DNA from: Vibrio hannami
Lineage (GTDB): Bacteria > Pseudomonadota > Gammaproteobacteria > Enterobacterales > Vibrionaceae
Length of the DNA stretch: 64,000 bases
Direction: 5' to 3'
NCBI RefSeq assembly: GCF_029589055.1
Contig: NZ_JARQZP010000002.1
Coordinates: forward strand, 1-64,000
The translations under genes and the position numbers were made by a program. Positions within the stretch are counted from its first letter, which is position 1. Each line of letters opens with the position of its first letter. Under the pieces are notes generated by a model. That model made no database searches, had not been told where the DNA came from, and saw nothing but the letters and a program-made list of their open reading frames with translations. Shown piece after piece: positions 19,599 through 30,478 of this stretch.

Positions 19599-19715
19599 AT
19601 TCATAAGCAGCACAAATACCACCAGTAACCAACTGTTTTACATAAAATTAATACAACCTTCTCCTCAAACAAAAAATGCATAAACTTCCATCTATAGAAT
19701 AGTTGACGCAATCGC

Positions 19716-19743
19716 TTGCGTTCACAATAAATGGGCGTATAAT
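19716..19743 (+). promoter_or_regulatory. pyrBI promoter
   Basis: TTGCGT (19716-19721), 16-bp spacer, TATAAT (19738-19743), giving a start near 19750 and a short leader before the leader peptide at 19775. Confidence 0.7.
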
Positions 19744-19774
19744 CCTCCGCAATTTGTCTGAGAAGAGATAGGAA

Positions 19775-19879
19775 ATGAACCATCAGGTGTTAGAAAAATC
19801 TGCACTATGCCGACTACTACTAGCGGCATCCGTTTTATTTTCTATTGTTATTATTTTTAAAAAGAGCCTCCTTAATTAG
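19775..19879 (+). CDS. pyrL: pyrBI operon leader peptide
   Basis: A 34-residue open frame starting [10 protein letters not shown] and ending in KKSLLN, with GATAGGAA as ribosome site. Its second half is encoded by a U-rich stretch (TTTTATTTTCTATTG and on), and its stop codon lies in the attenuator hairpin. This is the arrangement of the E. coli pyrBI leader: when UTP is low, RNA polymerase pauses in the U tract, the translating ribosome catches up and prevents the terminator hairpin. The peptide has no known function itself. Confidence 0.85.
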   Translation: MNHQVLEKSALCRLLLAASVLFSIVIIFKKSLLN

Positions 19880-19891
19880 GGGGCTTTTTTT
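19865..19891 (+). terminator. pyrBI attenuator
   Basis: AGCCTCCT/AGGGGGCT stem (19865-19872 with 19878-19885), 5-base loop, followed by a T-run to 19891. The stem overlaps the last codons of the leader peptide, as UTP-sensing attenuation needs. pyrB starts 29 bases later. Confidence 0.9.
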
Positions 19892-19920
19892 GGTCTTTTA
19901 GCATAAGAGGGAAGAGAGCC

Positions 19921-20850
19921 ATGGCGCATTCGCTATATAATAAGCACATCATTTCTATTCCAGAACTAAGCAGAAGTGAACTAGAACTGATAGTGGAAAC
20001 AGCAGGTACACTGAAGGCAACTCCAAATCCAGAACTACTAAAAAACAAAGTGGTTGCTAGTTGCTTCTTCGAACCTTCGACCCGTACACGACTGTCATTT
20101 GAAACGGCAATTCAACGCCTTGGCGGAACAGTTATCGGGTTTGACAACGGCGGTAACACTTCACTGGCTAAAAAAGGTGAAACACTGGCTGACTCAGTTC
20201 AGGTAATTTCATCTTATGTTGACGCATTTGTTATGCGCCATCCACAGGAAGGTGCTGCAAGGCTTGCTTCTGAATTTTCTAAAGGCGTGCCAGTAGTTAA
20301 TGGTGGCGACGGTGCAAACCAGCATCCAACACAAACACTATTGGATCTATTCTCTATCTACGAGACTCAAGGACGTCTGGATAATCTGAATGTTGCTCTT
20401 GTAGGTGATTTAAAGTATGGCCGTACCGTTCACTCTCTGACACAAGCTCTTGCGAAGTTCGATAACAACCGTTTCTTCTTTATCGCCCCTGACGCACTAG
20501 CAATGCCAGACTACATCTGCGAAGAGCTGGATGACGCTGGTATTCCTTATAGCCTGCACAAAGACATTGAACAGGTTGTACCTGAGCTGGATATCCTTTA
20601 CATGACTCGTGTACAGAAAGAGAGATTCGACGAGTCTGAGTACGCACACATCAAGTCAGCATTTATTCTGTCTGCGCCTCAGCTAAAAGAAGCTCGTGAA
20701 AATATGAAAGTTCTTCACCCTCTTCCACGAGTCGATGAAATCACAACAGATGTTGATAAAACTCAGCACGCATACTACTTCGAGCAGGCTGAAAACGGCG
20801 TGTATGCCCGTGAAGCACTGTTGGCACTTGTTTTGAACGAAGAACTATAA
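19921..20850 (+). CDS. pyrB: Aspartate carbamoyltransferase catalytic subunit
   Basis: A 309-residue subunit that joins carbamoyl phosphate and aspartate to N-carbamoyl-L-aspartate, the committed step of pyrimidine synthesis. [17 protein letters not shown] (the 80s loop), HPTQTLLD, and HPLPRVDEI are visible. With PyrI it forms the allosteric dodecamer. It is controlled by the attenuator just upstream and shares carbamoyl phosphate with the arginine genes on its left. It is followed by pyrI after 13 bases. AAGAGGGAAGAGAG precedes the ATG. Confidence 0.97.
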   Translation: MAHSLYNKHIISIPELSRSELELIVETAGTLKATPNPELLKNKVVASCFFEPSTRTRLSFETAIQRLGGTVIGFDNGGNTSLAKKGETLADSVQVISSYVDAFVMRHPQEGAARLASEFSKGVPVVNGGDGANQHPTQTLLDLFSIYETQGRLDNLNVALVGDLKYGRTVHSLTQALAKFDNNRFFFIAPDALAMPDYICEELDDAGIPYSLHKDIEQVVPELDILYMTRVQKERFDESEYAHIKSAFILSAPQLKEARENMKVLHPLPRVDEITTDVDKTQHAYYFEQAENGVYAREALLALVLNEEL

Positions 20851-20863
20851 GCAGGAGAGAAAA

Positions 20864-21328
20864 ATGGCTAAGACAAAACTACAAGTAGAAGCAATTCGCA
20901 ATGGTACTGTTATCGACCATATCCCTGCTAACGTGGGCATTAAAGTACTGCGTTTGTTCAGCGAAGATCAGCGTAATCAGCGTATCACCATCGGTCTGAA
21001 CCTTCCTTCTTCAGAATTAGGTGGCAAGGATCTGATTAAGATTGAGAACGTTTATATCACTGAAGAACAGGCAAACCAGCTAGCATTGTATGCACCAAAG
21101 GCGACTGTAAACCAGATCGAAGAGTATGATGTAACTAAGAAGATGAATCTATCTTTGCCGGAAACTATCGAAGCGGTATTCGCTTGTCCAAACTCAAACT
21201 GTATCTCTCATGGCGAACCGGTAGACAGCAGCTTCCACGTAATCAAAAAGAACGAAGATGTTCAATTGAAGTGTAAGTACTGCGAAAAAGTATTCTCAAG
21301 AGAAATCATGACTGAAACTCGCTGCTAA
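20864..21328 (+). CDS. pyrI: Aspartate carbamoyltransferase regulatory subunit
   Basis: A 154-residue allosteric subunit that binds CTP/UTP (inhibition) and ATP (activation). The C-terminal zinc domain has its four cysteines at 108, 113, 137 and 140, which joins it to PyrB. The N-terminal allosteric domain shows [15 protein letters not shown] and the NLPS segment. It follows pyrB by 13 bases with AGGAGAG as ribosome site, and ends at a strong terminator. Confidence 0.97.
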   Translation: MAKTKLQVEAIRNGTVIDHIPANVGIKVLRLFSEDQRNQRITIGLNLPSSELGGKDLIKIENVYITEEQANQLALYAPKATVNQIEEYDVTKKMNLSLPETIEAVFACPNSNCISHGEPVDSSFHVIKKNEDVQLKCKYCEKVFSREIMTETRC

Positions 21329-21360
21329 TTCAGCAACATAAGTGTTTAAATAGAGAAACT

Positions 21361-21388
21361 GCCCGCATTTTTAACGCGGGCTTTTTTT
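21361..21388 (+). terminator. Terminator after pyrBI
   Basis: GCCCGC/GCGGGC stem (21361-21366 with 21376-21381) and a run of seven T. Confidence 0.9.
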
Positions 21389-21704
21389 GCTATAAGCTCC
21401 CTCTGAAGCATAACAATATCCGCCCTTTCTAACCTCTTCCATCTAACTCACTGTGTTAACTCGCTTTAATTTAGAATTAGAAAAGCATTACGGATAATTA
21501 CTCCAGCTATACGCATAAATATCGTACTTTTATGCCAGAAATACTTAATTTATTGGTTTTTTATTTGGTGAGCGCCTTCAAACAAATGGTATAGCCAAGA
21601 TGTTAATATTGCCACCCAGGTAAAAAATAAAAATATAACAATAAGTTACCGGATGAGTCCTAAATATTAATTTTTAAATCGATTGATTAACTAAGGAGCT
21701 GGCC
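21389..21704. other. Intergenic upstream of the argR-like gene
   Basis: AT-rich spacer with no gene. It should carry the promoter of the argR-like gene. I did not find an unbroken ARG box (TGAAT-N4-ATTCA). Confidence 0.5.
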
Positions 21705-22194
21705 GTGAATAATTTTTATGCTTCTGATTCACTGAACACGCATACTGATGAAAACATCACAGCAGCTTGCAAACGTCTGTTGCAACAACAAAGTTTCCAC
21801 ACACAAGATGATATCCGCACCAGCTTAATTGAGTTGGGCTATGAAGATGTCAGCCAGTCTACGGTATCGCGACTCCTTACCCGCCTGGGGGTTGCTAAAG
21901 TCCCCAACGCATACGGAAAAAAAGTATATTGCCTGACTATTGAAAATGAAGGTATCGAGGTCGACTCAGCGATTGCTTCTCAAATTGAATTTGTCACTCA
22001 TAACCAGCTTGTGGTTGTAGTACGCACCCACCCTGGTAGGTGCTCAGCTGGTAGCAAGAATCATCGACATGCAGCCGCATTCTGAAATATTGGGTACAGT
22101 GGGAGGCAACGATACAGTTATGATTGCTCCACGAGATATAACAAAAATAGACGAATGCGAAAAAATTGTCAGAACCCGCCTCGGAGTTCATTGA
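21705..22194 (+). pseudogene. ArgR-family arginine repressor, frameshifted
   Basis: A GTG start with AAGGAG ribosome site opens a frame that reads as ArgR: an N-terminal winged helix (QSTVSRLLTRLGVAK is the recognition part), then the linker and oligomerisation domain. After HPG (codon ending 22037) the frame turns into unrelated residues and stops at 22085. Removing A22038 restores an ArgR C-terminal domain: GAQLVARIIDMQPHSEILG, then GGNDTVMIAPRD (arginine-binding and hexamer face), stop at 22192-22194. As written, the product lacks the arginine-binding half. It is probably the local regulator of the arc operon, inactive or misread here. Confidence 0.85.
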
Positions 22195-22275
22195 GAGATT
22201 GACCTGATACCGAATGGATAGCAAACTGATAGCTGCTTCCGCCGTAATACAGGCAATAATAAAAAAGGTAATCTA

Positions 22276-22668
22276 ATGACTAAAGTGCTTCACACAGAAA
22301 ATGCTCCTGCTGCTATCGGTCCATACGTTCAAGGTGTCGACCTTGGCAATATGGTAATGACATCTGGTCAGATCCCTGTGATCCCGGCAACTGGTGAGAT
22401 TGTTTCTGAAGATGTAGCTAAGCAGGCTCGTCAGTCTCTTGATAATGTAAAAGCCGTAGTTGAATCATCTGGTCTTAGCGTTTCTGACATCGTAAAAATG
22501 ACAGTGTTTGTAAAAGACCTTAATGACTTTGGAACAGTGAACGAGGTTTATGGCAAGTTCTTTGACGAGCATAAAGTTGAAAACTACCCTGCTCGCTCAT
22601 GTGTTGAGGTAGCTCGCTTACCGAAAGATGTGAAGATTGAAATCGAAGCTATCGCTGTAAGGAAATAG
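22276..22668 (+). CDS. ridA: RidA family reactive intermediate deaminase
   Basis: A 130-residue trimer-forming enzyme that hydrolyses reactive enamine/imine intermediates made by PLP enzymes such as threonine dehydratase. Visible are NAPAAIGPYVQGV, MVMTSGQIPV, the KMTVFVKDLNDF core, and the C-terminal ARSCVEVARLPKDV with the substrate-binding Arg and the IEAIAV ending. Length is usual. AAAAAAGGTAATCT lies ahead of the ATG. It follows the argR-like pseudogene in the same direction. Confidence 0.95.
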   Translation: MTKVLHTENAPAAIGPYVQGVDLGNMVMTSGQIPVIPATGEIVSEDVAKQARQSLDNVKAVVESSGLSVSDIVKMTVFVKDLNDFGTVNEVYGKFFDEHKVENYPARSCVEVARLPKDVKIEIEAIAVRK

Positions 22669-22672
22669 TACA

Positions 22673-22721
22673 GGTTACGGGTTACGGGTTACGGGTTACG
22701 GGTTACGGGTTACGGGTTACG
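22673..22721 (+). repeat. 7 x GGTTACG tandem repeat, G-quadruplex-like
   Basis: Seven exact head-to-tail copies of GGTTACG (22673-22721) start four bases after the ridA stop codon. Read across units it gives six GGG runs spaced by TTAC, which fits the G3-N1-7 quadruplex rule on the plus strand (and in ridA mRNA). Copy number of such an array can change by slippage. No coding role. Confidence 0.95.
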
Positions 22722-22733
22722 CAAGCAGATAAG

Positions 22734-22768
22734 AAAAAGCGCGAAGGTTAAACCTATGCGCGCTTTTT
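22734..22768. terminator. Bidirectional terminator between ridA and plsC
   Basis: AAAAAGCGCG (22734-22743) pairs with CGCGCTTTTT (22759-22768), giving A-run and T-run on either side, so it can serve both the rightward ridA and leftward plsC transcripts. Confidence 0.8.
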
Positions 22769-22808
22769 ATATTATCTGTAGAACGAAGTTCGTCCTGTAA
22801 CCTTTTAC

Positions 22809-23561
22809 CTACTTTGCTTCGTTCGCCGTTTTTGTTCCAGCATTAAGCGCATCCACTTCAGCGTCTAATTCGGCCAGCTTCTGCTCCATTTGGTCTCGAC
22901 ATACTTTCGCTAGCTCACGAACATTTTCCTTGCCATAACCTTCGGTACTGATCGGTGGAAGCATCTCAATGATAACATGGCCGTTATCCCACTTGTTTAG
23001 TTTCAGCTTGTCCTGAGTCGTACTGCAAACGATAGGGATGATTGGTACACCAGCACCAATAGCAGTGTGAAATGCGCCGGTTTTAAACGGCAGCAGACCA
23101 CGTCCACGAGAGCGCGTGCCTTCAGGGAACATCCAGATTGAAGCATCTCCGGACTTCATTTTTTCAACGACTTGATCGATAGTACCTTTCGCCTTTGTTT
23201 TATTAAAGCGATCAATCAGGATGTTACCTGTAATCCAATAAAGCTGACCAAAAAGAGGAATCCATACCAGGCTTTTTTTACCTACGGTCACCGTTTTTGG
23301 CGTGATTGCAGCCGAAACAGTAAACAGATCCCAGGTATTCTGATGGTTTGCGATATAAACGTGCTGGCCACGAGTGTAGACATCTTCCGGCACCCTAAGC
23401 TCGACTTTATATCCGAATATCTTTGCCATTCGATGGAACGGGCGAGCAACCAGAAATACATTTTTAGGATTGCGTGGGCTCAACAAACTGTAGCCGACAC
23501 CGAATACGAACATGAAAATAGCAAATACCGCAACGGCAATAATGCGCAGTAAGGCAATCAT
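22809..23561 (-). CDS. plsC: 1-acyl-sn-glycerol-3-phosphate acyltransferase
   Basis: A 250-residue membrane-bound enzyme that acylates lysophosphatidic acid to phosphatidic acid in phospholipid synthesis. The N-terminal membrane segment IAVAVFAIFMFVFGVGYSLL, the acyltransferase motif HQNTWD (H-x4-D), the FPEGTRSRG block, and VPIIPIV are visible. Length matches the family. It follows murA by 69 bases on the minus strand, with a terminator between them, so it has its own transcript. Confidence 0.94.
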   Translation of the reverse strand: MIALLRIIAVAVFAIFMFVFGVGYSLLSPRNPKNVFLVARPFHRMAKIFGYKVELRVPEDVYTRGQHVYIANHQNTWDLFTVSAAITPKTVTVGKKSLVWIPLFGQLYWITGNILIDRFNKTKAKGTIDQVVEKMKSGDASIWMFPEGTRSRGRGLLPFKTGAFHTAIGAGVPIIPIVCSTTQDKLKLNKWDNGHVIIEMLPPISTEGYGKENVRELAKVCRDQMEQKLAELDAEVDALNAGTKTANEAK

Positions 23562-23581
23562 TGAAATTCCTCTGTAAAACT

Positions 23582-23612
23582 AAAAAAGCCGAAATCAAAG
23601 CTGATTCCGGCT
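23582..23612 (-). terminator. Terminator after murA
   Basis: On the minus strand GAGCCGGAATCA pairs with TGATTTCGGCTT and is followed by a T-run (23587-23582). Confidence 0.8.
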
Positions 23613-23630
23613 CTCATTTGGGGTGCAATT

Positions 23631-25161
<1,531 letters not shown>

Positions 25162-25174
25162 GATTTGTCCCGTT

Positions 25175-25480
25175 TTAACTTTTAATGTTCTTTGCCAGCA
25201 TACCGTCAACATTACTGAGTTGAAAAAGTGTATGCAGTTCTTTTGGCACGAAGCTGAGCATTATATGACAGTTTAATTTTTTTGCATGCTCTATTAACTG
25301 AATTAATAGTGCCATTCCGGCGGAATCGATACGTCCAGCTTTCGCTAATGATAATTCTAATTCAGATTGTTCTGGTTTCCATTGCAGGATTGTTTTCCAA
25401 ATATCTGGCACAGTATCACGAGTTAACTCACCTACAAGTTGGTATTGCCCTTCTTCGTGCAACCACTGTGGGTGACTCAT
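25175..25480 (-). CDS. mlaB: STAS-domain subunit of the Mla lipid transporter
   Basis: A 101-residue STAS-domain protein; the cytoplasmic partner that stabilises the MlaEF ABC transporter, which keeps outer-membrane lipid asymmetry by moving phospholipids. The STAS fold is seen in [24 protein letters not shown] with the Asp-Ser-Ala-Gly motif. It overlaps mlaC by 4 bases (ATGA). Confidence 0.92.
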   Translation of the reverse strand: MSHPQWLHEEGQYQLVGELTRDTVPDIWKTILQWKPEQSELELSLAKAGRIDSAGMALLIQLIEHAKKLNCHIMLSFVPKELHTLFQLSNVDGMLAKNIKS

Positions 25481-26148
25481 TTCTGTTCACCTTCAAAACG
25501 AATTGGCTGGGATGCGAGCCTTTGAAGCTCTTCGCTGACCGCTGGAATACCGTCCTTTCTTATCTTGCCATTCCATTCAGACTGCTTGCTTGAAAGTAAA
25601 CTGATTCCTTCTGCAACCATATCAAATGCCTTCCACTCACCCGATTTCTTGTCCTTTCTTAACTTGAACTCAAGTTTGATATTCGGTCGAGGAGCATCGA
25701 TTACATCTAGCTTAATCGAAGCTATTCTTTTACCTGCTGGAATTGGCTTTTCAGGTGCAAATTCTATGGTTTGATCTGAGTAAAGTGTCAAAACCTGAGC
25801 GTAAGACGTCACTAGGTACTGGTGGAACGCTTCTATAAATGCAGGAATATCTTCTTTCTTAGCCTTCTTCAGGTTAGGCCCCAGAACCTTAAGCGCAGCA
25901 TAGCGGTAGTTAACGTATGGCATTAACTCTTGTTCAACCACCTCTTTTAAAATATCGGGCTGTTGACGGATCTGCTCTTTCTCTGCTTTTAACCTGGCAA
26001 ACGTGCTCTCCGAAACTGACTTCATCATCTCATACGGCTTGGTTTTATCAATTTCTTGTGCTAAGGAAACCGATGTAAACAGAGATAATGTCAGAAGTGC
26101 CTGAGCACTAACACGGACTAAACGTGAAATATCTTTAACAATGCTCAT
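25477..26148 (-). CDS. mlaC: Periplasmic phospholipid-binding protein MlaC
   Basis: A 223-residue protein with a cleavable signal peptide (QALLTLSLFTSVSLAQE). The mature MlaC/Ttg2D domain carries a hydrophobic pocket for one phospholipid and shuttles it between the outer-membrane MlaA complex and MlaFEDB. VNYRYAALKVLG and the long strand region TLYSDQTIEF are typical. It follows mlaD by 3 bases. Confidence 0.94.
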   Translation of the reverse strand: MSIVKDISRLVRVSAQALLTLSLFTSVSLAQEIDKTKPYEMMKSVSESTFARLKAEKEQIRQQPDILKEVVEQELMPYVNYRYAALKVLGPNLKKAKKEDIPAFIEAFHQYLVTSYAQVLTLYSDQTIEFAPEKPIPAGKRIASIKLDVIDAPRPNIKLEFKLRKDKKSGEWKAFDMVAEGISLLSSKQSEWNGKIRKDGIPAVSEELQRLASQPIRFEGEQK

Positions 26149-26151
26149 AAC

Positions 26152-26628
26152 TTACTCCTCTGAGTCTTTAGAGCTATAGAGGAACTGACCTATCAAATCT
26201 TCCAGCACCAGTGCCGATTTTGTATCTTCGATAAAATCGCCGTCACCCAACATTTCTATATCATCAAATACAAATCCTGGAACCAGCCCAATATATTGTT
26301 CCCCGATAAGACCCGATGTTAGAATCTGAGCACTTGATGTCTCAGGAAAATGTCCGTAGCTCTCATCAATAGAGAGGGTCACTACCGGGATATATTGTTC
26401 CTTATCCAGATCAATGGCGCTAACGCGGCCAACAACCACACCACCAATCTTTACCGGTGAACGAACTTTAAGGCTACCTATATTGTCGAACGATGCTTTT
26501 AATTCGTAGGTACTACCAGAGCCAAGTCCGGTTACGTTCGCAATTTTAAATATCATGATTAAAATCGCGATAACTCCTGTAAGTATGAAAGCTCCTACCC
26601 ATAATTCCAATTTACGTGTTTGCTGCAT
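26152..26628 (-). CDS. mlaD: MCE-domain subunit MlaD
   Basis: A 158-residue inner-membrane-anchored protein. One N-terminal helix (VGAFILTGVIAILIMIFKI) precedes one MCE domain (YELKASFDNIGSLKVRSPVKIGG) which forms the periplasmic hexamer of the Mla complex. The C-terminus ends in an acidic helical tail. It follows mlaE by 2 bases. Confidence 0.95.
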   Translation of the reverse strand: MQQTRKLELWVGAFILTGVIAILIMIFKIANVTGLGSGSTYELKASFDNIGSLKVRSPVKIGGVVVGRVSAIDLDKEQYIPVVTLSIDESYGHFPETSSAQILTSGLIGEQYIGLVPGFVFDDIEMLGDGDFIEDTKSALVLEDLIGQFLYSSKDSEE

Positions 26629-26630
26629 TT

Positions 26631-27422
26631 TTAGTTCCCGAACATCAAGGCAGTCAGAACAAAATCCAGTCCCAGTACTGCTAAAGAAGAATGAACAACG
26701 GTACGCGTCGTTGCTTTGCTGATACCCTCGGAAGTTGGTACCGCGTCGTAACCGTTAAACAACGCTATCCAGGTAACTGTGATAGCGAAAACCATACATT
26801 TGATAAAGCTGTTACCAATATCTTTACCAAGTTCTACTGACGACTGCATTGCAGACCAGAAACTGCCATGGTCAATGCCCTTCCAGTCTACACCTACAAG
26901 TTGTCCACCCCAGATCCCGACCGCCATAAATATCATCGCAAGCAGAGGCATAGAGATAAGCCCCGCCCACAGCCTTGGGGCAATGACTCGCTTGAGAGGA
27001 TCTACAGCCATCATTTCCAGACTGGATAACTGCTCAGTCGCTTTCATCAGGCCAATTTCAGCTGTTAACGCCGATCCGGCACGACCAGCAAATAGCAAGG
27101 CAGTAACTACAGGCCCTAATTCCCTAAGAAGTGAAAGCGCGACCATCTGGCCAAGGCTTCCTTCTGCGCCGTAATCGACCAGAACCACAAAACCTTGCAG
27201 GCTCAGCACCATTCCTATAAACAGGCCAGAAACGACAATAATCGCCAGTGACTGCACACCGACGCTATACAACTGTTTGACAAGAAGCGGAAAGTTCTTA
27301 ATTGGCTGTGGCTTATTAGCGACAGCTCCAAACAACATAAGACTTGCCCGACCCCATGCGCTAACAAGACGGAAAGTTCTCTGTCCAATACCAGCAACGA
27401 AATCTAATAACGTATCAAGCAT
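26631..27422 (-). CDS. mlaE: Mla transporter permease MlaE
   Basis: A 263-residue inner-membrane permease with five hydrophobic helices. [14 protein letters not shown] start, [19 protein letters not shown] is the hallmark of MlaE/YrbE permeases. I chose ATG 27422: this overlaps mlaF by 8 bases and gives the usual length; the longer open frame back to 27566 only reads mlaF backwards in another phase. Confidence 0.95.
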   Translation of the reverse strand: MLDTLLDFVAGIGQRTFRLVSAWGRASLMLFGAVANKPQPIKNFPLLVKQLYSVGVQSLAIIVVSGLFIGMVLSLQGFVVLVDYGAEGSLGQMVALSLLRELGPVVTALLFAGRAGSALTAEIGLMKATEQLSSLEMMAVDPLKRVIAPRLWAGLISMPLLAMIFMAVGIWGGQLVGVDWKGIDHGSFWSAMQSSVELGKDIGNSFIKCMVFAITVTWIALFNGYDAVPTSEGISKATTRTVVHSSLAVLGLDFVLTALMFGN

Positions 27423-28218
27423 TGTTGAATAGTCCTTTTGAAATATCTGATGCCGGGAATCGAAAAGGCACCGGACCGTCAGCCTGTCCCTGTAGGAATT
27501 GCTGGACCATAGGGTTAGGGTTTTCACGTAGTTCCTGTGGCGTACCGGATGCAATGATGCGTCCATCAGCTAATAGGTATACATGGTCAGCAATACTCAT
27601 AACCTCCGGTACATCGTGTGAAACAACGATAGATGTTAACCCCAGAGCTTGGTTCAGATTTCGGATTAACTCCACCAACACACCCATGGTTATTGGATCT
27701 TGTCCTACGAACGGCTCATCGTACATGATCATTTCAGGGTCAAGTGCAATTGCCCTTGCCAATGCCGCCCTTCTTGCCATACCACCAGAAAGTTCGCTAG
27801 GCATTAATCCTTCAGCTCCGCGCAAACCAACCGCTTCCAGCTTTAGTAAAACCATTGTACGAATGATCTCTTCCGGAAGTTCAGTGTGCTCTCGCAATGG
27901 AAACGCGACATTATCGAACACGTTTATATCGGTAAAAAGAGCTCCCGACTGAAATAGCATGCTCATTTTCTTTCTGGCTTTATAGAGCTTAGAGCGTGTC
28001 AAAGTAGGTATATCCTGGCCATCAAACCAGATTTCGCCCTGTTCTGGCAGAATCTGTCCGCCAATCAACCTCAGCAGGGTTGTCTTGCCGATACCGGAAG
28101 GCCCCATAATAGCAGTCACTTTACCTTTAGGGACTTTTAAGCTGACATCATTAAATATCGCCCGATCGCCGCGATAAAAGCTGAGGTTATTTATTGTGAC
28201 TAGATCCGTTGTCGACAT
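27415..28218 (-). CDS. mlaF: Mla transporter ATPase MlaF
   Basis: A 267-residue ABC ATPase. Walker A GPSGIGKT is at 39-46, the signature is LSGGMARR, Walker B is [10 protein letters not shown], and the H-loop is SHDVPE. It powers phospholipid transport by MlaFEDB. ATG 28218 (MSTTDLVTI) fits the family; the frame can be extended to 28284 but those residues do not look like MlaF. It heads the mlaFEDCB-ibaG-murA operon, divergent from yrbG. Confidence 0.95.
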   Translation of the reverse strand: MSTTDLVTINNLSFYRGDRAIFNDVSLKVPKGKVTAIMGPSGIGKTTLLRLIGGQILPEQGEIWFDGQDIPTLTRSKLYKARKKMSMLFQSGALFTDINVFDNVAFPLREHTELPEEIIRTMVLLKLEAVGLRGAEGLMPSELSGGMARRAALARAIALDPEMIMYDEPFVGQDPITMGVLVELIRNLNQALGLTSIVVSHDVPEVMSIADHVYLLADGRIIASGTPQELRENPNPMVQQFLQGQADGPVPFRFPASDISKGLFNNA

Positions 28219-28524
28219 ACTTCTACTTATTTGATTATTTCGAAACAATGCTCTTTGAAGAGCCTCAATGATAAGTAATATCAATCGAGTGTAAAGTAAA
28301 ACTATTTTCAGGTGGAATTTGACATCTTTATCAGCGTATAATTCACAAAATTTTTTGACTGAAGTCGAATTTAGCTTTGGGGAAACAGGTACAAGGCCAT
28401 TTCATAAGTGGTACCATATGCGAATTCGATACTGATTTTCTTCAAACTTAAACTTCCTTTTTTATACGCTTAACGTCAGAATTAGCGGCCCAATGTTTAA
28501 TAGTGGAACTTTGTAGGAATCATC

Positions 28525-29490
28525 ATGATTGAAGCAGTAGCCTTGCTGATTTTGGGCTTGATACTTTTAGTGTGGAGCGCAGATAAGCTTGTTTACGGTG
28601 CCGCGGCATTAGCTCGAAACTTTGGCGTCTCTCCTCTTGTTATCGGTATGACCATCTTAGCGATGGGATCATCCGCACCAGAAATGATGGTTTCTGCAAC
28701 CGCAGCGTTAGCGGGAAAAACAGATACCGCCGTAGGTAATGTACTTGGCTCAAATATCGCCAATATTGCCCTAATTCTTGGTATTACAGCTCTCATCAAG
28801 CCACTTTCCATCAGTTCAGCGGTTATTCGTCGTGAACTACCTTTGATGATTGTGGTCACTCTATTAGCGGGGTTAATCCTATGGGACAACCATTTAGGTT
28901 TCCATGAAGGGGTTCTGCTATTTGTCCTTTTTGCAATTTTTATCATAGCGATGCTAAGAATCAGCCAAAAAGAAAAACAAAAAGGTGACGCATTTATTGA
29001 TGAGCAAGAATCAGAGATTCCTGACGATGTAAGCACAACCAAAGCATCTGTGTGGGTCATTGTTGGTTTGGTATTACTACCTCTAGCCGCAGATTTACTG
29101 GTAGAAAATGCCGTTCATATCGCGAAGTACTTTGGCATGAGTGACCTGGTTATCGGACTGACCATCATTGCTATCGGTACTAGCCTGCCTGAACTCGCCG
29201 CTTCACTGGCAGGCGTTCTAAAAGGCGAAGACGATATGGCTGTAGGTAATATTATTGGCTCTAACGTTTTCAATATTCTTGCTGTAATGGGTATTCCAGG
29301 AATCCTGAATCCATCAACACTTAGCGCTCATGCTATGGGACGTGACTTCTGGGTAATGCTAGTTGTTTCGTTATTACTGGTACTGTTTGCTCTTGGTAAG
29401 TCACGCAGTATAAACCGCATAGAGGCCGGTATATTTTTTATAAGCTTTGTTGCGTACCAAATTTATTTATTTATTAACATGACGGCCTAA
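28525..29490 (+). CDS. Calcium/sodium antiporter family protein YrbG
   Basis: A 321-residue inner-membrane CaCA-family antiporter with the two inverted repeats: GSSAPEMMVS...GNVLGSNIAN in the first half and GTSLPELAAS...GNIIGSNVFN in the second. About ten helices, with an acidic loop (DEQESEIPDDV) between halves. It exchanges Na+ for Ca2+, or a related ion; substrate not shown. First gene of the rightward run yrbG-kdsD-lptCAB. An ATCATC spacer separates a weak AGGA site from the ATG. Confidence 0.92.
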   Translation: MIEAVALLILGLILLVWSADKLVYGAAALARNFGVSPLVIGMTILAMGSSAPEMMVSATAALAGKTDTAVGNVLGSNIANIALILGITALIKPLSISSAVIRRELPLMIVVTLLAGLILWDNHLGFHEGVLLFVLFAIFIIAMLRISQKEKQKGDAFIDEQESEIPDDVSTTKASVWVIVGLVLLPLAADLLVENAVHIAKYFGMSDLVIGLTIIAIGTSLPELAASLAGVLKGEDDMAVGNIIGSNVFNILAVMGIPGILNPSTLSAHAMGRDFWVMLVVSLLLVLFALGKSRSINRIEAGIFFISFVAYQIYLFINMTA

Positions 29491-29509
29491 AATTCGGGAG
29501 CCAATTCAG

Positions 29510-30478
29510 ATGACAGACTTTGACTTTAAAAGTGCAGCTTTAGACGTACTTAATATTGAAATTAAAGGTCTCCAACAACTTTCTCAATATATAAATCAAA
29601 GCTTTGTTGATGCTTGTGAACTTATCTTAAATAACAAAGGTAAGGTTATTGTGATGGGTATGGGCAAGTCTGGTCATATTGGCAAGAAGATAGCTGCAAC
29701 ACTTGCGAGCACTGGTACATCCTCGTTTTTTGTTCATCCTGGCGAAGCATCGCACGGTGATCTGGGCATGATTGAACCAGGCGATATTGTTATTGCCATT
29801 TCTAACTCCGGTGAATCCTCTGAGATTCTTGGCCTCTACCCTGTTCTGAAGCGATTAAACATCAAAATTATCAGTATGACAGGTAAGCCAATGTCTAGCA
29901 TGGCTAAACTTTCAGATATTCACTTGCAGATCACCGTTCCGGAAGAAGCATGCTTTCTGGGGCTTGCGCCAACAGCAAGCACTACTGCAACTCTGGTTAT
30001 GGGTGATGCTCTTGCTGTATCGCTAATGAAAGCTCGTGGCTTTACGTCTGACGACTTCGCACTTTCTCACCCGGGAGGGGCCTTAGGTAGAAAGCTTCTT
30101 CTTAAGCTTAACGATATCATGCACTCGGGCGATGCTCTTCCTAAAGTAACGCCAGATGCATCTATCAAGGACGCATTACTGGAGATTTCCAAAAAAGGTT
30201 TGGGAATGACTGCTATTGTTGATGATGAAGATGCGGTAATCGGCATATTCACTGATGGTGATCTGCGTAGAATGTTGGATAAGCAAGTTGATATTCATGA
30301 AACTGCAATATCTGAAGTAATGACGCATGGCCCGAAAGTAGCTTCTCCGAACTTATTGGCAGTAGAAGGTGTAAACCTTATGCAGGAAAAAAGCATTACA
30401 GCATTGTTGCTATGCGAGAATGATAAGCTAGTCGGCGCTGTGCATATGCACGATTTACTGAAAGCTGGTGTCATGTAA
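29510..30478 (+). CDS. kdsD: Arabinose-5-phosphate isomerase
   Basis: A 322-residue cytosolic enzyme converting ribulose 5-phosphate to arabinose 5-phosphate, the first step of KDO synthesis for lipopolysaccharide. The SIS domain holds GMGKSGHIGKKIAATLAS and SNSGESSE, and HPGGALGRKL ends it; two CBS domains follow (IKDALLEISKKGLGM and the C-terminal part). Length matches. The next gene is lptC after 33 bases; kdsC, its usual neighbour, is missing. Confidence 0.96.
   Translation: MTDFDFKSAALDVLNIEIKGLQQLSQYINQSFVDACELILNNKGKVIVMGMGKSGHIGKKIAATLASTGTSSFFVHPGEASHGDLGMIEPGDIVIAISNSGESSEILGLYPVLKRLNIKIISMTGKPMSSMAKLSDIHLQITVPEEACFLGLAPTASTTATLVMGDALAVSLMKARGFTSDDFALSHPGGALGRKLLLKLNDIMHSGDALPKVTPDASIKDALLEISKKGLGMTAIVDDEDAVIGIFTDGDLRRMLDKQVDIHETAISEVMTHGPKVASPNLLAVEGVNLMQEKSITALLLCENDKLVGAVHMHDLLKAGVM

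Noticed and set aside
22031..22044. Programmed frameshift in the argR-like gene
   Set aside because: No slippery heptamer or pausing element is visible; ArgR is not known to be frameshifted.
22673..22721. CRISPR array
   Set aside because: Units are 7 bp with no spacers; it is a plain tandem repeat.
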